Origin: Microbacteriaceae bacterium 3FA27C10
GTDB taxonomy: Bacteria > Actinomycetota > Actinomycetes > Actinomycetales > Microbacteriaceae
Assembly: GCA_005502775.1 (NCBI GenBank)
Contig: SCNI01000008.1
Span: 1 to 64,000, forward strand
Reading direction: 5' to 3'
DNA: 64,000 bases
Below the pieces are notes generated by a model that had not been told where the DNA came from, searched no databases, and saw only the letters and a program-made list of their open reading frames with translations. The position numbers were made by a program, and so were the translations under genes. Below, one piece after another: positions 16,522 through 24,384 of this stretch (position 1 is the stretch's first letter; each line of letters opens with the position of its first letter).

Positions 16522-18600
16522 ATGCTGCTCGGGGTTCAGTACTACCGGCCGCCGTCGCCCGACCCCGCGCTGTGGGAGAAGGACATCGCCGACATCGCGC
16601 AGGCCGGGTTCGGCACCGTGCAGCTCTGGCTGATCTGGGGCTGGGTGGAGGCGACGCCGGGCGAGTTCGAGTGGGACGACTACGACCGCATCCTGGATCT
16701 CGCGCACGCTCGTGGTCTGCGCGTGGTGATCAGCACGATCGCCGAGATGCAGCCGGCGTGGTTGCTGCGCCGGTACCCGGATGCGGCGATGGTCGACCAT
16801 CTGGGCCGCGTCACGCCCTCGACCACCCGGGTCGAGGCCCAGGTCGGGGTGACGCCCGGCGGCTCGATCGACGACCCGCGGGTGCTGGGGCACATGCGCG
16901 ACTTCCTCGACGCGGCTGCGCGGCACTTCGCCTCGCATCCCGCGCTGGCGGCGTGGGACTGCTGGAACGAGAACCGCTGGGCGATGGAGGGCGACGGCTA
17001 TCTCGACTACAGCCCGGCGAGCATCCGGGCGTTCCACTCGTGGCTTGTGTCGCGGTATGGCGACCTCGACGGGGTGGCGCGCGCGTGGCGGCGACGGTTC
17101 GCGACGTGGGACGACGTGCAGCCCGGCCGCAAGCCGGGTCTGCCGTACACCGACCTCGTGGCGTTCCAGCGCTTCCTCACGGAGCGCGCGGCGGCGCATC
17201 TGCGCTTCCGGCGCGACACGATCCGCGCCGCCGACCCCGTGCATCCCATCTCGGCCCACTGCGGCGAGCCGTCTGTGAACTCGGCCGGCAGCCTGTTCGA
17301 GCAGCCACTGTCGCGGGGCAACGACTTCGCGCTCGCCGCCGAGCTCGACGGGTACGGATGCTCGAGCTTTCCGCACCTGCAGGGCATGTCGCTGCTCGAC
17401 CTCGGGCTGCGCATCGAGGCCACCCGCAGCGCCGCCGGCGATCGTCCGTTCTGGCTGGCCGAGCTGCAGGGCGGCGGTGGCCGTCTCGGCCACCATGTGC
17501 TGCCGGCGGTGCGGGCCGACGAGCAGCAGCGCTGGCTGTGGAACGGGATGGGCCGCGGCGCGAAGGGCACGATCGTCTGGCAGTGGCGCGACGAGGTGCT
17601 CGGCCGCGAGTCGGGCGGCTTCGGTTTCGCCGGCGACGACGGCCACGCGCCGGCGCGCGCGGAAGCGATGGCGCGTACGGCCGGCATCCTCGCCAAGCAC
17701 GGCGACTTCCTCGACGCGTACCGCCCGGAGGCCGCCCAGGTGGGGGTGATGTTCCTCCCCGGTACCTATTACCTCGAGTGGGCGCAGGACGGCAACGAGG
17801 GGCGTCAGGCGCGCGAGAGCGTGCTCGGCTGGATGCGGGCGTTAGAGGAGTTGCAGCTGCCCTACGAGGTGCTCGACCCCGAGCACCTCGAACGCCTTTC
17901 GGACCTCAAGCTGCTCGTTCTGCCCTGGCCGCTGAGTGTTCCGGAACCCGCGATGGCGGCCGTAGCCGCCTGGGTGGAGCAGGGCGGGCTGCTGCTGACG
18001 GAGGCCGACCTCACGGCGTTCGACGAAGAGGCCTTCTACCACCCGCCCGGGTCGCGTGGCGCGACCGCCCTCGGCTTGCGCTCACTCGGCCGGCGCGAGC
18101 TGCCCGCATCCGGAACCCTCTCGCTGGAGCTCGACGGTGCGAAGTTCCAGCTCCCCGCCGCGAGCTGGCTCGAGCACTACGACCCGGCGGACACCCGGGT
18201 GCTCGGCACCGACGACGGCCACCCGGTCGCGGTGCAGCGCTCGCTGGGCGCCGGCTCGGTGATCTCTATCGGCAGCTTCCCCGGCCTTGCGCACAGCCTC
18301 ACGCCGTCGTCGGAGGTGCTCGATTTCGCCAGCCACCTGGTGAGCCGCGCGGGAGTCACAATGTCGGCGCGCGTTCGCGGCACCGACGGCACGACCGTGC
18401 AGTGGCGCCGGGGAACGAGCGGCGACTGGTCGGTGCTCTTCCTCATCGGCGCCCCGTTCAGCGAGCACTTCGTCGACGTGCCCGGCCTCGGCGAGGTCGC
18501 CGAGATCGAGGAGCTCACGGATGGCCGAGCCATCGTCGTGCGAGAACGCCTCGTCGTCGGCCTCTCGGCCTGGGGCGTCGCGGTGGTGCGCTGGCGCTAG
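16522..18600 (+). CDS. Beta-galactosidase (GH42)
   Basis: The 692-aa protein has the GH42 barrel. It begins with LLGVQYYRPP and contains the acid/base Glu150 in WDCWNENRW and a nucleophile candidate Glu314 in FWLAELQGG. A trimerisation domain (about residues 400-610, LVLPWPLSVPEPAM and AWVEQGGLLLTEADL) and a small C-terminal domain follow. It hydrolyses terminal beta-galactose, for example from plant galactan side chains. No signal peptide is visible. It is the last gene of the operon and starts one base after the FAH gene. The 220 bp that follow hold no recognisable gene or strong terminator. Confidence 0.9.
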   Translation: MLLGVQYYRPPSPDPALWEKDIADIAQAGFGTVQLWLIWGWVEATPGEFEWDDYDRILDLAHARGLRVVISTIAEMQPAWLLRRYPDAAMVDHLGRVTPSTTRVEAQVGVTPGGSIDDPRVLGHMRDFLDAAARHFASHPALAAWDCWNENRWAMEGDGYLDYSPASIRAFHSWLVSRYGDLDGVARAWRRRFATWDDVQPGRKPGLPYTDLVAFQRFLTERAAAHLRFRRDTIRAADPVHPISAHCGEPSVNSAGSLFEQPLSRGNDFALAAELDGYGCSSFPHLQGMSLLDLGLRIEATRSAAGDRPFWLAELQGGGGRLGHHVLPAVRADEQQRWLWNGMGRGAKGTIVWQWRDEVLGRESGGFGFAGDDGHAPARAEAMARTAGILAKHGDFLDAYRPEAAQVGVMFLPGTYYLEWAQDGNEGRQARESVLGWMRALEELQLPYEVLDPEHLERLSDLKLLVLPWPLSVPEPAMAAVAAWVEQGGLLLTEADLTAFDEEAFYHPPGSRGATALGLRSLGRRELPASGTLSLELDGAKFQLPAASWLEHYDPADTRVLGTDDGHPVAVQRSLGAGSVISIGSFPGLAHSLTPSSEVLDFASHLVSRAGVTMSARVRGTDGTTVQWRRGTSGDWSVLFLIGAPFSEHFVDVPGLGEVAEIEELTDGRAIVVRERLVVGLSAWGVAVVRWR

Positions 18601-18821
18601 CCGTCCCCACAGCGAGGCCGTTAGGAGCCACGGATGGCGAGGTGGTCGCGCTCGTTGACGCCGACCAGTCACGCGGCCCGTCCCATGGGTGCGTCCGGCT
18701 TCTCCTTGTGAACAGCGAGACGGATGTGCTCTGCGCAGTCGCGCTCTTCCTTGCCGCAGCTACGATCGGTAGGTGGGGCTTCTCAGGGCCGTCAGGCGAT
18801 CGACACGCTACGGGGGTCGTG

Positions 18822-19370
18822 ATGTCAGAAAGCGCATCACTCACGGAAGAGGCCCGCGCTGCGGCCCAGGGCGTTCTTGTCGAGGTTATGGAAGGCACCC
18901 CCTTGTGGAGCTTCAGCGCCAGAATCACGACTGATCGAGGAGAGATCGAAGTGGGTTGGCCATTCGCTTCATGGGCACTAAGTGAGTGGCTAAAGGGCGA
19001 CTTCGTGAACCTTGTGTCTATCGACTGGTGGACTTCGCGTGCACTACCAGCTCCTGGTTGGGTCGACAGAGCATCCGTGAGGAATGACTTCTCTGTGCTT
19101 GCGCAGAGCGATGCGCTCGAGCTTGCCGCCGATATCCGGCGATGGCGCGCTGATGTCGACGGTGTCGTGGAAGCGGTGCCGACCCTGTCCGCGCCATTGG
19201 ATAGTGACGAGTGGATCACATGGCTCGAAGTGAGTTCGACTACGCATCCACCAATTGGGCCAGATGTCGTCTCCCGTGCACAGGCCCGCGCTTCGGCTTC
19301 GACTGATACCTCCGAGCTGAATCGGTGGTTCATCTTTCCAGCGCAAGATCCGAACGATAATGGAGAGTAG
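18822..19370 (+). CDS. Hypothetical protein
   Basis: The 182-aa protein matches no family I recognise. It is soluble and rich in Trp and acidic residues, with no membrane segment or signal peptide. Its base composition is visibly lower in G+C than the catabolic genes to its left, as in the rest of the 18.8-27.4 kb island. An in-frame GTG three bases upstream is an alternative start. It precedes the toxin-antitoxin pair by about 120 bp. Confidence 0.6.
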   Translation: MSESASLTEEARAAAQGVLVEVMEGTPLWSFSARITTDRGEIEVGWPFASWALSEWLKGDFVNLVSIDWWTSRALPAPGWVDRASVRNDFSVLAQSDALELAADIRRWRADVDGVVEAVPTLSAPLDSDEWITWLEVSSTTHPPIGPDVVSRAQARASASTDTSELNRWFIFPAQDPNDNGE

Positions 19371-19450
19371 GTCTTCGCAAAGCGCGCTCCATGCCAACCC
19401 GCAGCGTTCGCCAGCTGGCGATCAATCTGGTGGCATTTATGCTTGTAAAA

Positions 19451-19458
19451 ATGTACAT
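19451..19458. promoter_or_regulatory. Palindrome in the toxin-antitoxin promoter region
   Basis: ATGTACAT, a perfect 8-bp palindrome in an A+T-rich stretch 30 bp upstream of the antitoxin start, is a candidate autoregulatory operator. A TTGTAA hexamer lies just before it. No clear ribosome site precedes the antitoxin. Confidence 0.3.
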
Positions 19459-19488
19459 AATTCTGAGTAGTTCACATATGCTTGGGAC

Positions 19489-19785
19489 ATGTCCATTTCA
19501 GATGTGATGCCCGTGGTGATGCCGAGCGGCGAGCTCCGCGAGAAGCTGCCAGCGGTTCTCAAGAGGTTCCGTGCTGACCAGGCTTCTGCGACCCCGGTGA
19601 TTTTCGGTTCTCACCGGAAGCCCGAGGCTGTTGTGATTCCGTTCGAGCTTTACGCGCAGTTGCTTCCGGCGATCGAGGATCTCGAGATCGCTGCGGTTGT
19701 GCGCGAGCGGGCTGCTGCGGGGCCGGCGGTTCCGCTCTCGGGCATCGCCGAGCGGGTCGGACTGAATCCCGCTGACTTCGAGTAG
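19489..19785 (+). CDS. Type II antitoxin, Phd/YefM-like
   Basis: This 98-aa protein has a Phd/YefM-like N-terminal domain (SGELREKLPAVLKRF ... PVIFGSHRKPEAVVIPFELYAQL), which binds DNA as a dimer. The more acidic, flexible C-terminus would wrap the toxin. It shares one base (TAG/GTG) with the following toxin gene, the usual antitoxin-first arrangement. The pair probably represses its own promoter. Confidence 0.8.
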   Translation: MSISDVMPVVMPSGELREKLPAVLKRFRADQASATPVIFGSHRKPEAVVIPFELYAQLLPAIEDLEIAAVVRERAAAGPAVPLSGIAERVGLNPADFE

Positions 19786-20126
19786 TGGCTCGCGCGCTCG
19801 CCCTGACGGCCTTGCCGGGCTTTCAGGACGACATCGATGATCTGCCCGATGGGGCTACCCGTCAGATGGCGGTTAACATGCTTCTGCACGTTCGCAATGG
19901 GGATGTCCGCGGCATTCCATTGGATGATCGCGCGTCGACTGGTGATCTCGGGGACTGCTTCAAGCTCTACTTTGATCCGGACGGATCCGACAAGCCGCGG
20001 TTCCGGCTGGTCTACCGATTCACTCCGAACGAGATCCAGGCCGTCGCAATCGAGGCTGTTGCTGTCGGGCGTAGGCAAGGTCTTGACGCTTATCTGCGCG
20101 CTGCAGTCCGACTCGGCCGGCTATGA
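19785..20126 (+). CDS. Type II toxin, RelE/ParE-like
   Basis: The 113-aa basic protein begins with a GTG overlapping the antitoxin stop. It has RelE/ParE-like features: a helical N-terminus (LPGFQDDIDDLPDGATRQMAVNML), a central beta sheet (DCFKLYFDPDGSDKPRFRLVYRFTPNEIQAVAIEAVAVGRR) and a C-terminal helix. RelE-type toxins cut ribosome-bound mRNA, while ParE-type toxins poison gyrase; the sequence does not separate the two. Assignment rests on this pattern and on the paired antitoxin. Confidence 0.75.
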   Translation: MARALALTALPGFQDDIDDLPDGATRQMAVNMLLHVRNGDVRGIPLDDRASTGDLGDCFKLYFDPDGSDKPRFRLVYRFTPNEIQAVAIEAVAVGRRQGLDAYLRAAVRLGRL

Positions 20127-20216
20127 GGGTGGGCGCTCGAGTTTGAAATCCGGGCGCTGTATCTCCGCCTCCTCGAATAAAGAAGCGCAATAGCATCTAT
20201 CAACAGTTCCCTTCGA

Positions 20217-20265
20217 GGGCCGGGCATTCACTGATTGCCTGAGCCGGTCGGGGGGCCCTTTTTTT
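20217..20265 (+). terminator. Possible terminator of the toxin-antitoxin operon
   Basis: GGGCC (20217-20221) can pair with GGCCC (20254-20258), directly followed by seven Ts (20259-20265). The interior pairing is imperfect, so this is a weak call. It lies about 90 bp after the toxin stop. Confidence 0.35.
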
Positions 20266-20293
20266 GGGGTCGGGTCCGCGCCAACCGTGCCAG

Positions 20294-20690
20294 CTATCTG
20301 CTCTCTGACCAGCTCACGATGATCGAACCGGTGACGCGCTCGAGGACGAGGCGGCCGTAGGCGACCTCGGCGGTTACGGCGTGGGAGGCGACGACGTCGC
20401 CGATCAGGCTGAGGGCGGCTTGGTCGTCTCGCACGAGGATGACTTGCGCCGCGTCTCGGGGGACGGTGATGGTGACTCGCGCATCCGTGTGCAGGGTCTT
20501 GCCGAAGGAGTATTCGGTGTGACCGTCGGCGGGCCAGGCCTCGAGGCCAGTGAACACGGGTGCCCCGAGCGGGAGACGGTGGCGCGCGCGGGTGGTGGTG
20601 TCGGCCAGGTAGCCGTTCAGCCAGGTGGCGCTGCCGTTCTGGTGCAGCGACTGCACGGCCGCGCGCGAGGTCGCATCGCGGCGGGTGACG
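20294..20690 (-). pseudogene. Truncated copy of the C-terminal end of the gene at 27440-29872
   Basis: On the minus strand this frame reads TRRDATSRAAVQSLH ... TWLNGYLADTTTR ... FTGLEAW-ADGHTEYSFGKTLH ... VTGSIIVSWS, matching the last roughly 165 residues of the large protein encoded at 27440. The DNA is also clearly homologous but diverged. The rest of that gene is missing. Relative to the intact copy, a 108-bp in-frame block (27627-27734 there) is deleted. The frame remains open to 20767 through unrelated sequence, so a short product is formally possible. It looks like a decaying remnant left by duplication or insertion. Confidence 0.75.
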
Positions 20691-20763
20691 CAGCCCTGCA
20701 CCTCGCTCCCCGCTGATTCCACGCGCCATCTCGGTCGTCGCGGCGGTGTTGCGGCGGGGCGGA

Positions 20764-21636
20764 TCAACTTGCGGGCGGCGAGGGGACAGCGGGCGCGCCG
20801 ACGTCGGCTCGCACTGCAGCTGCCCGCATCCGCTGGTCGAACTCACGGCGCGACGATCGCCAGCCCACCACCGACAGGACGACGAGCACATACACGTTGT
20901 TGAGCGCGTGCAGGACCATCGGCAGAACGATGTCGCCGGTCACGAAGTAGAGGTACGTGAACGCCACGCCGAGCATGCTGGCATTCGCGATGCCTCCCCA
21001 CCCCTGGTAGCTGTGCAGCACAGCGAAGACGGCCAATGAGAAGATCACGCTCACCCAGAGGTTGCCGCTGGTCTGCAGAAGCAACCCCGGGATGCCGACA
21101 CGGAACATCAGCTCTTCGGTGATGCCCACTACGACCGAACCGAGCACGCCCCGGGTGAACAGTTCCGCGACGGATCGGGGCAGATGAGCGGTGCGTGCCG
21201 TCTCGGGAGGACGGAAGAACTCGGTGATGGGGGTGGTCGCCGAGCGCGTGTAGTGCCACACCACGAAGCCGAGGTGTTCCGACTTGCGCACCGTGCGGCG
21301 CCAGAGGAGAACAGCTCTCGCCGCGGCCAGCACGAGCCCGGCCACGATGAGTGCGGCGAGCGGCCATCCTCCGGCGGCGAGCGCCTGGCGCCCCCAGGCC
21401 ACGAAAGGCCAGTCGCCCGCCATCGCGAGCATCGGTTCGATCTGGTCGCCCGCCAGCCAGAGGATCACGAGGAACGACGGGAGAAAGCCGACTACCCGCA
21501 GAGCGATGCCCGCCACGATCGTGACTTGGCGGCGGGCGGGCGACATGCCGGGGCGCAGCCGCACCCACATCATCGGGATGATCGACACGGCGACCAGCAG
21601 ATAGGCGAGAACGAACGGGGCCGATTCGGGCACCAC
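20764..21636 (-). CDS. CPBP family intramembrane metalloprotease
   Basis: This roughly 290-aa membrane protein has about seven hydrophobic segments. The CPBP/Abi catalytic motifs are present: GITEELMFRVGI (EExxxR), a His in VLHSYQG and HALNN near the end. Family members cleave membrane substrates or protect against bacteriocins. The frame is open to 21804, but that leader overlaps the next promoter and is not membrane-like, so a GTG near 21636 is preferred; the start is uncertain. It is divergent from the YtrA-type regulator and ABC exporter. Confidence 0.8.
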   Translation of the reverse strand: MVPESAPFVLAYLLVAVSIIPMMWVRLRPGMSPARRQVTIVAGIALRVVGFLPSFLVILWLAGDQIEPMLAMAGDWPFVAWGRQALAAGGWPLAALIVAGLVLAAARAVLLWRRTVRKSEHLGFVVWHYTRSATTPITEFFRPPETARTAHLPRSVAELFTRGVLGSVVVGITEELMFRVGIPGLLLQTSGNLWVSVIFSLAVFAVLHSYQGWGGIANASMLGVAFTYLYFVTGDIVLPMVLHALNNVYVLVVLSVVGWRSSRREFDQRMRAAAVRADVGAPAVPSPPAS

Positions 21637-21798
21637 GACGCTACCGATCCCGGTTCTCGTCGCGCATGTCTCCCCCAACCGAGCGTGAACGTAGCCGCCG
21701 GAGGTGAACAACAGGAAACTGGCTCCAGATGGCAGCGAGTGCGGGCGCCGCACCCGCTTATCCTTCAGCGGGCAGAGGATCCCCCAGTAGGTGCATAT

Positions 21799-21826
21799 GT
21801 CCATTAGTCCAGTAATGGACTATGGT
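21799..21826 (+). promoter_or_regulatory. Operator and -10 region of the YtrA-type GntR gene
   Basis: Two overlapping palindromes lie here: GTCCATTA-N6-TAATGGAC (21799-21820) and TAGTCCA-N4-TGGACTA (21805-21822). They abut TATGGT (21821-21826), a -10-like hexamer six bases before the ATG at 21833. There is no ribosome-binding site, so the transcript is probably leaderless. The regulator encoded downstream is the likely binder. Confidence 0.55.
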
Positions 21827-21832
21827 TGACCC

Positions 21833-22198
21833 ATGTTCGTAGGAGAGGGTCCGATCTTTCAGCAGCTCGCTGCCAAGATCGCTGACGACATCGTGGGTGG
21901 CACCTATGCCGAAGAGACCGCCGTGCCCTCCGCCACCGACTTCGCGGTGTTCCACCAGGTGAACCCGGCCACCGCGAGCAAAGGCGTGAACATGCTCGTG
22001 GAACTCGGCGTGCTCTACAAGAAGCGCGGCATCGGGATGTTCGTCGCGACCGGCGCCAGGGATCTCCTTCTCCGCCAGCGGCGCGAGGAATTCCGGGCGC
22101 AATACATGCGGCCGCTTCTCCGTGAAGCCTCGGTGCTGGACATCCCGGCCAGCGAACTGCACTCGATGATCGACGACGAAGAACAGGACCTGGCATGA
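21833..22198 (+). CDS. GntR family regulator, YtrA-type
   Basis: The 121-aa protein has the GntR winged helix (GPIFQQLAAKIADDIVGGTY ... ATASKGVNMLVELGVLYKKRGIGMFV) and only a short C-terminal tail. This is the YtrA subfamily architecture, typical of repressors that control adjacent ABC exporters responding to cell-envelope antibiotics. Its last four bases overlap the ABC ATPase start (ATGA). Autoregulation through the palindromes just upstream is likely. Confidence 0.88.
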   Translation: MFVGEGPIFQQLAAKIADDIVGGTYAEETAVPSATDFAVFHQVNPATASKGVNMLVELGVLYKKRGIGMFVATGARDLLLRQRREEFRAQYMRPLLREASVLDIPASELHSMIDDEEQDLA

Positions 22199-23100
22199 GC
22201 AACGCAATCACGATCCGTTCGATGAGCCGCTCATTCGGGCGCTCGGCCGCACTGGATGACATCACGCTGACCGTGCCGGAGGGATCCATCTGCGGGCTGC
22301 TCGGCAGGAACGGCGCCGGCAAGACCACGATCATGTCCATCCTCGCCGGCCAAGACAGACCCAGCTCGGGCACGGCGGAGGTCTTCGGTGAGCGTCCATT
22401 CGAGAACGAGTCGATCCTCTCGAGAATCAGCTTCGTGCGCGACAACCAGAAATACCCGGACAACTACCGGGTCCACCACGTGCTCCGAATCGCACCGGAG
22501 TTCGCACCGAACTGGAACGCGCAGGTTGCTGCCGAACTCGTCGACGGGTTCCGGATCCCGCTCAAGACGCCGATCAAGAAGTTCTCGCGCGGACAGCTCT
22601 CGGCCATCGCCATCGTTCTGGGCCTCGCGTCCCGTGCCCCGTTGACGCTCCTCGACGAGCCCTACCTCGGTCTCGACGTGACAGCGCGCGCACTGTTTCA
22701 CGACATGCTCCTGCGTGACTACACCGCGCATCCCCGAACTGTTGTGCTCTCGACACATCTCATCGAAGAGTCCGAAGCGCTCTTCGACCACGTGCTCATC
22801 ATCGATCGCGGCCAGGTTCGCGTAGCCTGCGCCAGCGACGAGACCGCCGATCTGGCGTTCACCGTCAGCGGCTCCGTCGACGCCGTCAAGCTCGTGACAG
22901 CCGACCGCGCCACCCTCCTCTCCCACACCGTCGGCCCCCTGAGATCAGCCACCATCAGCGGGGCGGTCGATGATGACCTCCGGTCGCTCGCCCGCACCCA
23001 CGGGGTCACGATCGCACCCGCCACCCTCCAAGAACTCGTCGCCGCGTTCGGAGCAGACACCCCGCGACCAGAACTGCTTACGAAAGGTGCACGCGCATGA
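22195..23100 (+). CDS. ABC transporter ATP-binding protein
   Basis: The 301-aa ATPase has Walker A GRNGAGKTT, a signature variant FSRGQLSAIAI (canonical LSGGQ degenerate to SRGQ), Walker B LTLLDEPYLGLD and a switch His in STHLIEES. It powers the membrane protein encoded next, with which it overlaps by four bases. The C-terminal 80 residues are an export-type accessory extension. The YtrA-type context suggests drug or peptide export, or sensing of envelope stress. Confidence 0.92.
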   Translation: MSNAITIRSMSRSFGRSAALDDITLTVPEGSICGLLGRNGAGKTTIMSILAGQDRPSSGTAEVFGERPFENESILSRISFVRDNQKYPDNYRVHHVLRIAPEFAPNWNAQVAAELVDGFRIPLKTPIKKFSRGQLSAIAIVLGLASRAPLTLLDEPYLGLDVTARALFHDMLLRDYTAHPRTVVLSTHLIEESEALFDHVLIIDRGQVRVACASDETADLAFTVSGSVDAVKLVTADRATLLSHTVGPLRSATISGAVDDDLRSLARTHGVTIAPATLQELVAAFGADTPRPELLTKGARA

Positions 23101-23807
23101 GCGCCATCGTCTCGACCGTCAAACTCCACCTCAACAGGCGGAACCCCACCTTCATCGTGCCGCTCACGATCATCGTCACGGTCGCGATCATCTCCGTACT
23201 CATTTCGCTGATCTTCTGGCGAGCGGGCAGCCAACCCGGCAGCGAGGGATGGATCCAAGGATCCCAAAGCAACCCGGGCATCGCCTACGCTTTTCCCGGG
23301 TTCCTCGGATATCTCGGAATCGCGACGGTCGTGACGACATTTCCCTTCGCGCTGACCCTGGGCGCCACGCGCCGAGCGTTCATCGCGGGAACTCTCGTCT
23401 GGAATGTCCTGATCGCCGCATACATCGCCGCGATCCTCGCCATGCTCAACGCTGTCGAAATCGCGACGAACCACTGGTTCGTGGGCTTCTACATCTTCGA
23501 CGTGTACGTCCTCGGAGGAGGCGACACCGTACGGCTCCTGCTCATCGTCTTCCTCGGAGTGCTCACGACTCTCACGATCAGCGAAGTGTTCGCCGCATCC
23601 TGGATTCGTTTCGGCGCACGCGGCCCACAACTCATCGCCATCGGGCTCATCCTCGCCCTCGCCATAGCTGCGATCATCCTCGTGCCCCAGACCGCCACCA
23701 TCGTCGCCGCCTTCCAACCCTCGTGGCTCGTGATCACCGCTGTCGCGGCAATCGCCCTGTCGGCGAGCGGAACATGGCTGCTCCTGCGTCCCGCAATCAT
23801 TCGCTAA
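23097..23807 (+). CDS. ABC-2-type membrane protein
   Basis: The 236-aa protein has about six hydrophobic segments (for example residues 20-42, 70-95, 105-130 and 195-233) and no catalytic motif. It is the membrane partner of the preceding ATPase, translationally coupled by ATGA. The family is not closely identifiable; it resembles the small permeases of YtrA-linked exporters. Confidence 0.75.
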   Translation: MSAIVSTVKLHLNRRNPTFIVPLTIIVTVAIISVLISLIFWRAGSQPGSEGWIQGSQSNPGIAYAFPGFLGYLGIATVVTTFPFALTLGATRRAFIAGTLVWNVLIAAYIAAILAMLNAVEIATNHWFVGFYIFDVYVLGGGDTVRLLLIVFLGVLTTLTISEVFAASWIRFGARGPQLIAIGLILALAIAAIILVPQTATIVAAFQPSWLVITAVAAIALSASGTWLLLRPAIIR

Positions 23808-23876
23808 GCCCGACCATCGGAACTCTGCGCCACAACGGGAATCCGACCAGGTGATGCCGACGATATTGTGTCAGCC

Positions 23877-24332
23877 ATGACCGAGCGAGTGACGACCATC
23901 GATATCGGAGTTGTCTGGGATCCGAACGCCCCCGATGCGGTTCTGCTGACGGACGACGGGGGCAGCACGGCGCTGGCGCTCCGAGCTCACTGTGACGACA
24001 GCGACCAGCGAACAGTCGTCCTGTTCTGGAGCGGCGCGCGGTACCGCCTGATGGGCGGCCCGAACGACGAGGCAATCAGTGGGCACCGCCTTTACGGGAA
24101 AGGGCTCGAGACGGTCACCTGGATCGGCGAGGTCGCGGGCAGCGAACTCGTCGCCTCGCTCGAGAAGCAAAACAGCGTCCACCCCCAGCATGACCCTGCC
24201 AGATTCGCCAAGCTCCTTCATCAGGTGGCCCTAACGAAGGAAGAGACGGTCGAAGTCGTTGCCGACTCGCTGGTCATCAAAAGGATCGCCGGCTCGACCG
24301 GCAAAGCCGCTAGGGAAGCAGTTATGGCCTAG
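23877..24332 (+). CDS. Hypothetical protein
   Basis: The 151-aa soluble protein is of unrecognised family. The N-terminal half looks like a beta-rich sensor-like domain (IDIGVVWDPNAPDAVLLTDDGG ... TVVLFWSGARYRLMGGPNDEA); the C-terminus is charged and helical. GTG at 23868 is an alternative start and neither start has a ribosome site. It converges on the next gene. Confidence 0.5.
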   Translation: MTERVTTIDIGVVWDPNAPDAVLLTDDGGSTALALRAHCDDSDQRTVVLFWSGARYRLMGGPNDEAISGHRLYGKGLETVTWIGEVAGSELVASLEKQNSVHPQHDPARFAKLLHQVALTKEETVEVVADSLVIKRIAGSTGKAAREAVMA

Positions 24333-24384
24333 GGCTTTGGACCTTTCAAAGTCCTACCTGCAGATCAGGCTCACCCGTGCCCAA

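Noticed and set aside
20694-20767. Upstream extension of the truncated-copy frame
   Set aside because: It has no homology to the intact gene and no ribosome site, and overlaps the end of the CPBP gene; treated as chance open frame.
24333-24384. Weak stem (GGAC ... GTCC) between two convergent genes
   Set aside because: Pairing is short and interrupted and no T-tract follows; not called as a terminator.
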